A stretch of DNA of 38,412 bases from an uncultured Oscillospiraceae bacterium (GCA_958423465.1 CATZRD010000022.1:1-38412); one strand, 5' to 3'. Positions 23,664-31,596 are shown, counted from the stretch's first letter. The notes: generated by a model not told the origin, from the sequence alone. Translations and numbers: made by a program.

Positions 23664-25529
23664 ATGTCTGACAACGAAAGGGAAACGGTGATCGCTCTGG
23701 TGGGGAACCCCAACGTGGGGAAATCCACCGTGTTCAACGCCCTGACCCATATGCGGCAGCATACGGGGAACTGGCCGGGAAAGACCGTGTCCACCGCCCG
23801 GGGCGGGTATACATACGCCGGCAGGGACTACACGCTGGTGGATCTGCCGGGGACCTATTCCCTCCGCCCCGCCAGCGCCGAGGAGGAGGTCACGGCGGAC
23901 TACCTCCGCTCCGGGGAGGCGGACGTGACGCTGGTGGTGGCGGACGCCACCACCCTGGAGCGGAACCTGGCCCTGGCGCTCCAGGTGATGGAGACGGCCT
24001 GGCCGGTGGTGGTGTGCGTGAACCTACTGGACGAGGCGGCGAAAAAGCACATCCAGGTGGACCTGACGGCCCTGCAGGATCTGCTGGGCGTGCCGGTGGT
24101 GGGGACCGCCGCCCGTCAGGGGGAGGGGCTGGAGGCCCTGCGCCGGATCCTGGCGGAGACCGCGGAGTCGCCGCCGCCCCGGCCGGAGGCCTCTCCCTGC
24201 GTCCGGTGCCGGGGCTGCGCCCAATGCCGGCCGGAGGCCGACCTGGCCCGGGCCGGCCGGATCGCCCGGGCGGTGATGACCATGGACCCGGAGGAGGCGG
24301 GGCGGCTGGACCGGCGGCTGGACCGGCTGTTTACTTCCCGGGCCACCGGGATTCCGGTCATGCTGCTGATGCTGGGGGGCATCCTGTGGCTGACCATGGC
24401 GGGGGCCAACGTGCCCTCCCGGCTGCTGTCGGAGCTGCTCTTTTCCTGGCAGGAGCCTCTGCGGAGCGCGCTGGAGGCGCTTTCCGCCCCCGGGTGGCTG
24501 ACGGGGGCGCTGGTGGACGGGATGTACCGGACGGTGGCCTGGGTGGTGTCGGTGATGCTGCCCCCTATGGCGATCTTCTTTCCCCTGTTCACCCTGCTGG
24601 AGGACGCGGGGTATCTGCCCCGGGTGGCTTTCAATCTGGACCACTTCTTCCAGCGCTCCGGCGCCCACGGACGCCAGGCCCTGACCATGGCCATGGGCCT
24701 GGGCTGCAACGCCTGCGGCGTTATGGGCTGCCGGATCATCCAAAGCCCCCGGGAGCGGCTCATCGCCATCCTCACCAACGCCTTTGTGCCCTGCAACGGG
24801 CGGTTTCCCACTCTGGCCGCCCTGATCTCCATGTTCCTGGTCACTGGCGGGGGGCTGGCGGGGACGCTGGGGGCGGCGGCCCTGATGCTGGGGGCCATGG
24901 TGCTGGCGGTGGCCATGACCCTGTGGGTCAGCCGGCTGCTGTCCGCCACTGTGCTGCGGGGGATGCCCTCCTCCTTCTCTCTGGAGCTGCCCCCCTACCG
25001 GAGGCCCCAGCTGGGCCAGGTGGTGGTGCGGTCTGTGCTGGACCGTACGGTGTTCGTCCTGGGCCGGGCGGCGGCGGTGGCGGCCCCGGCGGGGCTGCTG
25101 ATCTGGACGCTGGCCAACGTCTCGCCGGGAGGCGTGTCCCTGCTGGCCCGGCTGGCGGGCTGGCTGGACCCCTTTGGGCGGCTGCTGGGTCTGGACGGGG
25201 TGATCCTGCTGGCCTTTCTGCTGGGCTTCCCCGCCAACGAGATCGTGGTGCCCTGCATCCTCATGGGCTATCTGGCGGCGGGGTCCCTGACGGAGTACGC
25301 CAGCCTGACCCAGCTCCACAGCCTGCTGGCGGCCAACGGCTGGACCGCCGCCACGGCGGTGAGCGCCCTGCTGCTGACCTTGTTCCACTTCCCCTGCGGC
25401 ACCACCTGCCTCACCATCTGGCGGGAGACCCGCAGCCTGAAGTGGACCGCCCTGGCCATCGCGCTGCCCACGGCGGCGGGGATCCTCTGCTGCCTGCTGG
25501 TCCGGCTGGTCTGCGGCGTCTTTCTGTAG
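23664..25529 (+). CDS. FeoB-type transporter, divergent paralogue with Cys4 cluster
   Basis: A 621-residue FeoB homologue: G domain with GNPNVGKS (14-21), DLPG (60-63) and NLLD (120-123), then a linker with CVRCRGCAQC (Cys179, 182, 185, 188), then a two-Gate membrane domain. The first gate motif reads GLGCNACGVMGCR (Cys348 and Cys351 within it) and is followed by PRERLIAILTNAFVPCNGRFP, unlike the CTVPAVMGAR/FMSCGARLP of the fused FeoAB in this window. It is also shorter. This subtype is widespread in clostridia and usually annotated as ferrous iron transporter B; in Porphyromonas one of two FeoB proteins moves manganese, so Mn2+ is an alternative. AAGGAGGG lies 6-7 bases before the ATG. A terminator follows. 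Confidence 0.88.
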   Translation: MSDNERETVIALVGNPNVGKSTVFNALTHMRQHTGNWPGKTVSTARGGYTYAGRDYTLVDLPGTYSLRPASAEEEVTADYLRSGEADVTLVVADATTLERNLALALQVMETAWPVVVCVNLLDEAAKKHIQVDLTALQDLLGVPVVGTAARQGEGLEALRRILAETAESPPPRPEASPCVRCRGCAQCRPEADLARAGRIARAVMTMDPEEAGRLDRRLDRLFTSRATGIPVMLLMLGGILWLTMAGANVPSRLLSELLFSWQEPLRSALEALSAPGWLTGALVDGMYRTVAWVVSVMLPPMAIFFPLFTLLEDAGYLPRVAFNLDHFFQRSGAHGRQALTMAMGLGCNACGVMGCRIIQSPRERLIAILTNAFVPCNGRFPTLAALISMFLVTGGGLAGTLGAAALMLGAMVLAVAMTLWVSRLLSATVLRGMPSSFSLELPPYRRPQLGQVVVRSVLDRTVFVLGRAAAVAAPAGLLIWTLANVSPGGVSLLARLAGWLDPFGRLLGLDGVILLAFLLGFPANEIVVPCILMGYLAAGSLTEYASLTQLHSLLAANGWTAATAVSALLLTLFHFPCGTTCLTIWRETRSLKWTALAIALPTAAGILCCLLVRLVCGVFL

Positions 25530-25534
25530 GCGCG

Positions 25535-25565
25535 AAAAGGCCGGGGCGTCTGCCCCGGCCCTTTT
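25535..25565. terminator. Bidirectional terminator between feoB and the MBL-fold gene
   Basis: AAAAGGCCGGGGC (25535-25547) and GCCCCGGCCCTTTT (25552-25565) with one bulged C. Confidence 0.85.
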
Positions 25566-25584
25566 GCCGCGAAGCGGTATGGAG

Positions 25585-26229
25585 TTATCTCCGGTGGTCG
25601 TACCACCGGGCCGCGCCCTCGGGCAGGGACAGCACCGCCACCTGCTCCGGCGTGTCCGCCGTCAGCTCCAGCGTATTGCCGGCGTAGCGGCGGATCCTGT
25701 CCCGGGGGTAGAGGGCCAGAAAATCGTCCGCCGTGGCGGTGACGGGGAAGCCAACCTCCCCCAGCCGGTAGTGCATGGGAATGACGACTCTGGCCCCGAT
25801 GGCGTCGGCGATCTGCTTAGCCTCCCCGGCGTCCACGGTAAAGGTGCCGCCTACGGGGATCAGCAGCGCGTCGCAGGGGCCGATGCTCTGGAGCTGGCCG
25901 GCGCTGAGGGGGTGGCCCAGGTCCCCCAGGTGGACCACAGTGAGGCCCTCGGCAGTGAAACTGCGGATGGTGTTGGTCCCCCGGAGGGCGCCCCCCTCCG
26001 GGTCGTGGAAGGAGGCGGTCTCCCGGACGGTGAAGGGGTTCGTTTTTCCGCCGGTGATGGTCACCTGATCGGTATAGGCGTGGTCAAAGTGGTCGTGGCT
26101 GCAATAGACGGCGTCCGCCTCCGCCTTGGTGTCGGGCAGGCCGGGCACCTCGTGAAAGGGGTCCAGCAGAACGCGGAAGCCGCCGCTCTCCAGCAGAAAG
26201 CAGGAGTGGCCCAGCCAGGTGATGGTCAT
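25585..26229 (-). CDS. MBL-fold metal-dependent hydrolase (UPF0173-like)
   Basis: A 214-residue metallo-beta-lactamase-fold protein. The metal site is SHDHFDHAY (His45, His47, Asp49, His50), with later ligands in HLGDLGH and PMHYR. The N-terminus MTITWLGHSCFLLES is typical of the UPF0173/UlaG-like group, which includes lactonases and phosphodiesterases. The start is MTITWLG (26229) because GAGGAGG is directly upstream; an ATG seven codons earlier is itself part of that site. The substrate is unknown. It is monocistronic between a terminator and its own promoter. Confidence 0.85.
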   Translation of the reverse strand: MTITWLGHSCFLLESGGFRVLLDPFHEVPGLPDTKAEADAVYCSHDHFDHAYTDQVTITGGKTNPFTVRETASFHDPEGGALRGTNTIRSFTAEGLTVVHLGDLGHPLSAGQLQSIGPCDALLIPVGGTFTVDAGEAKQIADAIGARVVIPMHYRLGEVGFPVTATADDFLALYPRDRIRRYAGNTLELTADTPEQVAVLSLPEGAARWYDHRR

Positions 26230-26259
26230 AGTAAACGCCTCCTCATACAATATATCTCT

Positions 26260-26288
26260 ATTCTACCCCAGAATGTGAGATCACGCAA
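26260..26288 (-). promoter_or_regulatory. Promoter of the MBL-fold gene
   Basis: On the minus strand TTGCGT (26288-26283), a 17-base spacer and TAGAAT (26265-26260). Confidence 0.6.
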
Positions 26289-26359
26289 GGGGAACGGGAA
26301 CTTTCTCCGCCCGGGACCGTCTAATGGAACAGAACCCCACAAAAAAGGAGGATGATACG

Positions 26360-27316
26360 ATGAAACGAGTGATGTGCGCGGCCATGGCCCTTGTGCTGGT
26401 CCTGTGTCTGGCCGCCTGCGGCGCCGGCGGAACGGACAAGGCCGCGGCGGACTCCGCGGCGAACAGCCAGTTTAAGTCCGACGACGCCCTGTCCGACATG
26501 GGCTGGGCGGAGGAGCCAGCGGCTGCCCCGGAGGCGGCCAACCCCGCCTTGACCGGCGATTCCCGGCCTCCCCAGACGAACGCCAAGATGGTCTACACCG
26601 CCGACCTGTGGCTGGAGACAAAATCCTTCGACAGCGCCTGCCAGGCTCTGGAGCAGATCGTGGAGGATCTGGGCGGCTACTTTGAGAACCAGAGCCGAGA
26701 GCTGGGCGGGAGCTTCCGCAGCCTCTCCGCCACCGTCCGGGTGCCGTCGGATTCCTTCCAGGCGTTCCTGGATCAGGCGGGGGCGGCGGCCCATGTGACC
26801 CGTCAGGAGAAAAACGCCGACAACATCAGCGAGGCCTACTACGACACGGAGAGCCGTCTGACCACCCAGCGCACCAAGCTGGAGCGGCTCCAGACCCTGC
26901 TGGCCCAGGCGGAGTCCATGGAGGACATCATCGCGCTGGAGAGCGCCATCAGCGACACGGAGCTGTGGATCGAGCAGCTCACCGGCTCCCTGCGGAAGTA
27001 CGACAGTCTGGTGGACTACGCCACCGTCACCCTCTATCTTCAGGAGGTGTACCGCCTGTCCACGGACCAGGAGACGCCCCAGACCTTCGGCCAGCGGCTG
27101 GGCGCAGCCTTCGCCGCCGGCTGGGAGCGGGGCGTGGAGGGGCTGGAGGACTTTACCGTGGGTCTGGCCCGGAACTGGATGAGCGTGCTGATTCTGGCGG
27201 CGGCCATCGCCGCGGCGGCGGGCTGCCTGCGCCGCCGGTCCGCCCGCCGCCGGGGAAAGACCCCTCCGCCTCCCCAGAAGCCTCCTCAGGAGCCCCCGCA
27301 GGACCCCAGAAGCTGA
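26360..27316 (+). CDS. DUF4349-type lipoprotein
   Basis: A 318-residue protein with a lipoprotein signal peptide (MKRVMCAAMALVLVLCLAACGAGG; lipobox LAAC). The domain from about residue 75 has AKMVYTADLWLETKSFDSACQALEQIVEDLGGYFENQS, a DSFQAFLDQAG region and a coiled coil (ISEAYYDTESRLTTQRTKLERLQTLL), followed by YATVTLYLQEV, a membrane segment (about 272-290) and a Pro/Arg-rich cytoplasmic tail. This arrangement is DUF4349, of unknown function. Being lipidated at one end and membrane-spanning at the other, it would form an external loop. The start is MKRVM because AAGGAGG lies 8-9 bases ahead; an ATG 12 codons earlier lacks a site. Confidence 0.85.
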   Translation: MKRVMCAAMALVLVLCLAACGAGGTDKAAADSAANSQFKSDDALSDMGWAEEPAAAPEAANPALTGDSRPPQTNAKMVYTADLWLETKSFDSACQALEQIVEDLGGYFENQSRELGGSFRSLSATVRVPSDSFQAFLDQAGAAAHVTRQEKNADNISEAYYDTESRLTTQRTKLERLQTLLAQAESMEDIIALESAISDTELWIEQLTGSLRKYDSLVDYATVTLYLQEVYRLSTDQETPQTFGQRLGAAFAAGWERGVEGLEDFTVGLARNWMSVLILAAAIAAAAGCLRRRSARRRGKTPPPPQKPPQEPPQDPRS

Positions 27317-27333
27317 CGGGGGACTTTTCCCTC

Positions 27334-27362
27334 TGGACAAATGCCGCCGGCGCTGGCATAAT
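27334..27362 (+). promoter_or_regulatory. Promoter of the ECF S-component gene
   Basis: TGGACA (27334-27339), a 17-base spacer ending TGG and CATAAT (27357-27362). Confidence 0.5.
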
Positions 27363-27413
27363 AGGGAGGAAGCGGCCAGCCGCCGCGAATTCCACAGAAA
27401 AGAGGCGCCGCCT

Positions 27414-27965
27414 ATGAAAAAGCAGCCCGCGGTCCGCTGGATCGCCTACACCGCCATGGGGGTGGCCCTGGCGGCGGCAGCCCAATACCTCGGCACGCTG
27501 ATCCCGGACATCGCCGTGATCTTCGGGCCCTTCAGCGTCCGGCAGCTCATCACCGGCACGCTGGTCAACTGCGTGCTGCTGGTGTTCACCGCCCGGGCGG
27601 GGACCGGCTCCGGTGTGGCCGTGGGCGCGCTGTCCGCTCTGCTGGCGGCGCTGCTGGGCATCAGCAATCTGGCCGTCGCCCCGGCGGTGGCGGCAGGCAA
27701 CGGCCTGCTGTGCCTGGTCTACGGCCTGCTGACGAGACGGACGGGTCTCCCCGCCCGGAAGGTCCACATCCCCGCCATGCTGCTGGGCGCGGCGGTAAAA
27801 TGCGCCTTTCTGTGGCTGACGGTACCCCTGCTCCTGGCCGGGGCGGGCCTGCCGGAGAAGCAGACGGCCATGCTGTCCGTCATGTTCTCCTGGCCCCAGG
27901 GGGTCACGGCCCTGTGCGGCGGACTTTTGAGCTGGCCCATCCTCTCCCGGCTGGGCCGACGCTGA
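27414..27965 (+). CDS. ECF transporter S component, substrate unknown
   Basis: A 183-residue hydrophobic protein with about six membrane segments, beginning with AYTAMGVALAAAAQYLGTLIPD and containing GPFSVRQLITGTLVNCVLLVFTARAG. The general pattern (A/G-rich first helix, Arg/Gln-containing second region, long loop before the last helices) fits ECF S components, but no ligand subtype is recognisable. Only a weak AGAGG precedes the ATG. The gene has a likely own promoter 50 bases upstream and is followed after nine bases by the GIY-YIG gene, so the two are probably cotranscribed. Confidence 0.65.
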   Translation: MKKQPAVRWIAYTAMGVALAAAAQYLGTLIPDIAVIFGPFSVRQLITGTLVNCVLLVFTARAGTGSGVAVGALSALLAALLGISNLAVAPAVAAGNGLLCLVYGLLTRRTGLPARKVHIPAMLLGAAVKCAFLWLTVPLLLAGAGLPEKQTAMLSVMFSWPQGVTALCGGLLSWPILSRLGRR

Positions 27966-27974
27966 GGCACCGCC

Positions 27975-28256
27975 GTGGGAAAAAGGGGACAGCCGCCGGA
28001 GGGGCGGGAAAACTGCGTCTATATCCTTCGCTGCGGCGACGGTTCGCTGTACACCGGCTGGACCAACGACCTGGCCCGGCGGCTGGCGGCCCACCAGAGC
28101 GGCCGGGGGGCCAAGTACACCCGGTCCCGCCTGCCGGTGGAGCTGGTCTACTGGGAGCGGTACGCCACCCGGGAGGAGGCCATGGCCCGGGAGTGGACTG
28201 TGAAGCAGCTCACCCGCCCGCAGAAGCTGGCCCTCATCGAGGGCGGGGAAAAATAG
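27975..28256 (+). CDS. GIY-YIG domain protein (UPF0213-like)
   Basis: A 93-residue protein that is almost only a GIY-YIG nuclease domain: VYILRCGDGSLYTGWTNDLARRLAAHQ carries the VYI and LYTG strands and the catalytic Arg, followed by KYTRSRLPVELVYWE and a C-terminal EWTVKQLTRPQKLALI, as in the UPF0213/YhbQ family. Members may process branched or damaged DNA. The start is GTG 27975 with GAGG eight bases upstream, overlapping the end of the preceding gene. It shares a strong terminator with the convergent aminotransferase gene. Confidence 0.9.
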   Translation: MGKRGQPPEGRENCVYILRCGDGSLYTGWTNDLARRLAAHQSGRGAKYTRSRLPVELVYWERYATREEAMAREWTVKQLTRPQKLALIEGGEK

Positions 28257-28257
28257 A

Positions 28258-28293
28258 AAAAGGGGAACTGCCCGGCAGGGCAGTTCCCCTTTT
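28258..28293. terminator. Bidirectional terminator between GIY-YIG and aminotransferase genes
   Basis: A perfect 16-bp inverted repeat with A and T ends (28258-28273 and 28278-28293), loop of four. Confidence 0.92.
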
Positions 28294-28298
28294 GACGT

Positions 28299-29495
28299 TT
28301 ATTTCTGCCGCTGGTTATACGCCCGGAGGCCCAGGGCCAGCAGGTCCATGGCCCGCTCCAGGTCCGCCTGCTTGAGCACATAGGCGATGCGGATCTCGTC
28401 CACGCCCCGGCCCGGCGTGGCGTAGAAGGGCTGGCCGGGGGCGAACATCACCGTGTCGCCGTGGTCGCTAAAGTCGGTGAGGAGCCACTGCTGGAATTTG
28501 TCGGCGTCGTCCACCGGCAGCTTGGCCATGAGGTAGAAGGCCCCCTCCGGGCAGAGGCACACCACCCCGGGGATCTCGTGGAGCTTGCGCACCACCGTGT
28601 CCCGGCGGCGGTGGTACTCCTCCCGGATGGCGTCGAAGTAGTCCGCCGGCAGGCTGTACAGGGCGGCTGCGGCCACCTGGTCCAGGGTGGCCACGCTGAG
28701 CCGGGCCTGGCAGTACTTGATGGCGTGGCCCATCAGCTCCCGGTTCCGGGAGATGAGGGCGCCGATGCGGGCGCCGCAGGCGGAGAACCGCTTGGAGACG
28801 GAGTCGATCAGGATCAGGTTCTCGCCGATGTCGCCGAACTGAGCGAAGGAGGTCATCTCCTCCCCGCCGTAGACGAACTCCCGGTACACCTCGTCCACCA
28901 CCAGGAAGAGGCCCCGGTCCCGGGCCACGTCCGCCAGCATCCGGCACTCCTCCGGGCGGAGGACCACGCCGGTGGGGTTGCCGGGGTTGGTGATGAGAAC
29001 GGCCCTGGTGCGGGGGGTAATAGCCGCCTCCACCCTGGCCCGGTCGGCGTAGAAATAGCCCTCCTCCGGGGTGGTGGGGATGGGACGGATAGACGCCCCG
29101 GCGGTGTAGACGAAGGTGCTGTAGTTGGGATAGAAGGGCTCGGGGATGACGATCTCGTCCCCCTCGTCCAGAATACAGTTGAGGGCGATCTGCAGGGCCT
29201 CGCTGCCGCCGGTGGTGATCAGCACATCCCCCTCGTCCAGCTCCACGTTCAGCCGCCGGTAGTAGCGGCGGACGGCGTCGATGAGCTCCGGGATGCCGGG
29301 GGAGGGAGCGTATTCCAGGACCTTCTGAGAGAAGTCGCTGAGGGCCTGAAAGGCCACGGCGGGGGTCTCGATATCCGGCTGGCCGATATTCAGATGATAG
29401 ATCTGTTTGCCGCTTGCCCGGGCGGCCACTGCATAGGGGTGGAACTTTCTCATGGGAGAAAGCCCGCACTTTTGTACTTTGCTGGAAAATCTCAT
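28299..29495 (-). CDS. Aminotransferase class I/II (aspartate-aminotransferase-like)
   Basis: A 398-residue fold-type I PLP enzyme. The Schiff-base lysine is Lys235 in DSVSKRFSACGARIG; other landmarks are GQPDIETP near the N-terminus, ITTGGSEALQIAL, the NPGNPTG loop (170-176) and DEVYREFVY (Asp201, Tyr204). It transfers amino groups between an amino acid and 2-oxoglutarate or a similar keto acid. The SKRFS motif in place of SKTFS/SKSFA and the N-terminal VQKCGLSPMRKFHPYA mark a clostridial subgroup whose substrate is not settled. The start MRFSSK has GAGG 11 bases ahead; an extended frame would run through the promoter. It is transcribed divergently from the ABC ATPase. Confidence 0.88.
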   Translation of the reverse strand: MRFSSKVQKCGLSPMRKFHPYAVAARASGKQIYHLNIGQPDIETPAVAFQALSDFSQKVLEYAPSPGIPELIDAVRRYYRRLNVELDEGDVLITTGGSEALQIALNCILDEGDEIVIPEPFYPNYSTFVYTAGASIRPIPTTPEEGYFYADRARVEAAITPRTRAVLITNPGNPTGVVLRPEECRMLADVARDRGLFLVVDEVYREFVYGGEEMTSFAQFGDIGENLILIDSVSKRFSACGARIGALISRNRELMGHAIKYCQARLSVATLDQVAAAALYSLPADYFDAIREEYHRRRDTVVRKLHEIPGVVCLCPEGAFYLMAKLPVDDADKFQQWLLTDFSDHGDTVMFAPGQPFYATPGRGVDEIRIAYVLKQADLERAMDLLALGLRAYNQRQK

Positions 29496-29573
29496 AGGGC
29501 CGCGCCTCGCTTCTTTCTGAATTTTGCGCCCCGGGTCCGGGCGGCTGCCCGCCGTCAGGCCGCAATTGCACCT

Positions 29574-29603
29574 ATTATAGTATAGCGCCGTCGCTTTTGT
29601 CAA
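29574..29603 (-). promoter_or_regulatory. Promoter of the aminotransferase gene
   Basis: On the minus strand TTGACA (29603-29598), an 18-base spacer and TATAAT (29579-29574). Confidence 0.8.
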
Positions 29604-29716
29604 GGCGCAGCCGCCCGCCGGAAGGGGGGCCCGGCTCCGGAGGGCGGCGCTTTCGGGCAGATTGCATAGTTGTGGCCGCAAAAACTGTGCAGAACGGATA
29701 AATTTCCCGGGCTTCC

Positions 29717-29745
29717 TTGACTTCTCTCCGGGGAGAAGGTAAACT
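29717..29745 (+). promoter_or_regulatory. Promoter with internal dyad for the ABC ATPase gene
   Basis: TTGACT (29717-29722), a 17-base spacer and TAAACT (29740-29745). The spacer is nearly filled by an inverted repeat CTTCTC-tccggg-GAGAAG (29721-29738), placed where a repressor would block polymerase. A weaker dyad GCATAGTT/AACTGTGC (about 29664-29692) lies just upstream. Confidence 0.6.
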
Positions 29746-29751
29746 GACAGT

Positions 29752-29936
29752 AGTCTGCCGGATCAGGCGGACATTCAAATCATGAGCCGCCCTGCCACTC
29801 CACAAAATGGCCCGGCGGACTGACAAGAAAGGAAGAAGCCCGCGTGGGCGTGCGGTGCGGCAGTGTGGAGACCTGTCGTAAGAGGGCCGGAGGCTCCGTT
29901 CCCCCGACCTGACGTGGAAGCCGCGGAGGCGGTTCC
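29752..29936 (+). promoter_or_regulatory. Long structured leader of the ABC ATPase gene, class unknown
   Basis: This fills most of a 440-base gene-free stretch (29496-29936) between two divergent genes. It includes a first stem (29753-29759 with 29766-29772), a 7-base long-range complement CTCCACA/TGTGGAG (near 29798 and 29865), CGGAG/CTCCG pairing near 29890-29900, and a last stem GGAA-CCGC/GCGG-TTCC (29916-29936) that puts the GGAG of the ribosome binding site in its loop. No match to a riboswitch I know. Confidence 0.4.
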
Positions 29937-31154
29937 ATGAACGCCCGAACTATGGCAACTGTGTCCCTGAAGAACGTCAAGAAGATCTACCCCCACAGCA
30001 ACGACCAGAAGAAGCCCAAGAAGCACAAGAAGGGCGAGGCCCCCGAGGAGAAGAAGGCCAATCTGCAGGTCACCGAGCAGGGCGTCGTGGCGGTGCAGGA
30101 GTTCAACCTGGACATCGCGGATCAGGAGTTCATCGTTCTGGTCGGCCCCTCCGGCTGCGGCAAGTCCACCACCCTGCGCATGGTCGCCGGCCTGGAGGAG
30201 ATCACCGAGGGCCAGCTCCTCATCGACGGCAAGGTCATGAACGACGTGGCCCCCAAGGATCGCGATATCGCCATGGTATTCCAGTCCTACGCTCTGTATC
30301 CCCACATGACCGTCTATGAGAACATGGCCTTCTCCCTGAAGCTGAAGAAGGTCCCCAAGGACGAGATCGACCGCAAGGTCAAGGAGGCCGCCGAGATCCT
30401 GGACATCACCCAGTACCTGGACCGCAAGCCCAAGGCTCTGTCCGGCGGCCAGCGCCAGCGTGTGGCCATCGGCCGCGCCATCGTCCGGGAGCCCAAGGTG
30501 TTCCTTATGGACGAGCCTTTGTCCAACCTGGACGCCAAGCTGCGTAACCAGATGCGCGCCGAGATCATCAAGCTGCGCCAGAAGATCAACACCACCTTCA
30601 TCTACGTGACCCACGACCAGACCGAGGCCATGACCCTGGGCGACCGCATCGTCATCATGCGCGACGGCTTCATCCAGCAGATCGGCACGCCGCAGGAGGT
30701 CTTTGACCATCCCGCCAACCTGTTCGTGGCCGGCTTTATCGGCACCCCGCAGATGAACTTCTTTGACGCCAGACTCCAGAAGAACGGCGACGAGTACTCC
30801 GTCAACGTCTGCGGCACCACCATTTCTCTGCCCGCGGAGAAGCAGGCCGCGCTGAAGGCCCAGAACACCCCCGCCAAGGACATCGTGCTGGGCATCCGTC
30901 CCGACCACATCGTCCTGTGCCCGGAGACCGAGCCTCACGCCATCTCCGCCACCGTGGACGTCACCGAGCTGATGGGCTCCACCATCCACATGCACGTCAA
31001 CATCGGCGGCAAGGACGCCATCGTGATCCTGCCCACCATCGATCTGACCAACGCCCAGCAGACCAACATCGGCTACGGTTCCAAGATCAGCATCACCTTC
31101 GGCGGCAACGTGGTCCATATGTTCGACAAGGAGACGGAGAAGAACCTGCTGTAA
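29937..31154 (+). CDS. ABC transporter ATP-binding protein, MsmX/UgpC/MalK type
   Basis: A 405-residue sugar-importer ATPase. Walker A GPSGCGKS (70-77), Q-loop in MVFQSYALYPHMT, signature LSGGQRQRVAIGRA, Walker B VFLMDEPLSNLDAK and the H-loop VTHDQTEAM are all present, followed by a TOBE/OB regulatory domain (GIRPDHIVL, MGSTIHMHV). Such ATPases often serve several sugar importers whose operons lack an ATPase, which fits its solitary position. An unusual lysine-rich insert (about 22-42, SNDQKKPKKHKKGEAPEEKK) interrupts the N-terminal strands before VAVQEFNLDI. Start 29937 is preferred because GGAGG is 7 bases upstream, rather than an ATG five codons later. Codon use is more uniform than in neighbours, suggesting high expression. 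Confidence 0.93.
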   Translation: MNARTMATVSLKNVKKIYPHSNDQKKPKKHKKGEAPEEKKANLQVTEQGVVAVQEFNLDIADQEFIVLVGPSGCGKSTTLRMVAGLEEITEGQLLIDGKVMNDVAPKDRDIAMVFQSYALYPHMTVYENMAFSLKLKKVPKDEIDRKVKEAAEILDITQYLDRKPKALSGGQRQRVAIGRAIVREPKVFLMDEPLSNLDAKLRNQMRAEIIKLRQKINTTFIYVTHDQTEAMTLGDRIVIMRDGFIQQIGTPQEVFDHPANLFVAGFIGTPQMNFFDARLQKNGDEYSVNVCGTTISLPAEKQAALKAQNTPAKDIVLGIRPDHIVLCPETEPHAISATVDVTELMGSTIHMHVNIGGKDAIVILPTIDLTNAQQTNIGYGSKISITFGGNVVHMFDKETEKNLL

Positions 31155-31187
31155 GACGGGGCTCCTCTCTACATAGCGTCATATAAG

Positions 31188-31224
31188 AATATCCCCGCCG
31201 TCCAATGACGGCGGGGATATTTTC
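31188..31224 (+). terminator. Terminator of the ABC ATPase gene
   Basis: A perfect 15-bp stem (31188-31202 and 31207-31221) with a 4-base loop and T-rich tail. Confidence 0.88.
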
Positions 31225-31306
31225 GCGCGGTTCCCCCGCGGCGGCGCAAAGCGGAGCAAACGCAAAACGCGCGCGCTCCGCGCTTTTCCTGACACGCGCA
31301 GGGTAT

Positions 31307-31332
31307 AAAAAAACCCACGCCGGATAGCGTGG
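31307..31332 (-). terminator. Terminator of the 29-codon acidic gene
   Basis: On the minus strand CCACGC (31332-31327) and GCGTGGG (31320-31314) form a stem with a 6-base loop, followed by seven T residues (31313-31307), 23 bases after the small gene's stop. Confidence 0.85.
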
Positions 31333-31355
31333 ATACCATTTCGCCAGAGGGGACC

Positions 31356-31445
31356 TTATCGCTCGCTGGTGGTGTTGTCGCTGTCATCGTCCTGATCGCC
31401 GAAGATCAGATCGTCCACATCGACGCCGGTGAATTCATACGTCAT
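31356..31445 (-). CDS. Acidic 29-residue protein with own promoter and terminator
   Basis: A short frame opens at ATG 31445 and stops at TAA 31358-31356. The product begins MTYEFTGVDVDDLIFG and continues with a run of Asp and Ser/Asn residues (DQDDDSDN) before a short polar tail, so it is strongly acidic with a hydrophobic VDVDDLIF patch. A likely ribosome binding site AAAGGA (31464-31459) lies 13 bases ahead, slightly far. A promoter stands upstream and a textbook terminator downstream, which argues for a real transcription unit rather than chance. I recognise no family. Candidates include a small regulatory or inhibitory protein; the alternative is that the unit is a small RNA. Confidence 0.6.
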   Translation of the reverse strand: MTYEFTGVDVDDLIFGDQDDDSDNTTSER

Positions 31446-31484
31446 GTTCGCTATCACATCCTTTCTTCTGTTGTCTACGCTCTC

Positions 31485-31512
31485 AGTATATCACAGTTTG
31501 CACAAAAAGCAA
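31485..31512 (-). promoter_or_regulatory. Promoter of the 29-codon acidic gene
   Basis: On the minus strand TTGCTT (31512-31507), a 16-base spacer and TATACT (31490-31485). Confidence 0.6.
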
Positions 31513-31554
31513 GTAAATTTTTTGTTAAGATCGTGTAACAGCGGGGAGGAGGGA

Positions 31555-31589
31555 CGCGCCGCCGGGACCAGGCAGGTCCCGGCGGCGCG
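31555..31589 (-). terminator. Hairpin downstream of the SDR gene
   Basis: A perfect 15-bp GC-rich stem (31555-31569 and 31575-31589), eight bases beyond the SDR stop, without a T tract. Confidence 0.6.
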
Positions 31590-31596
31590 CTGGCTG

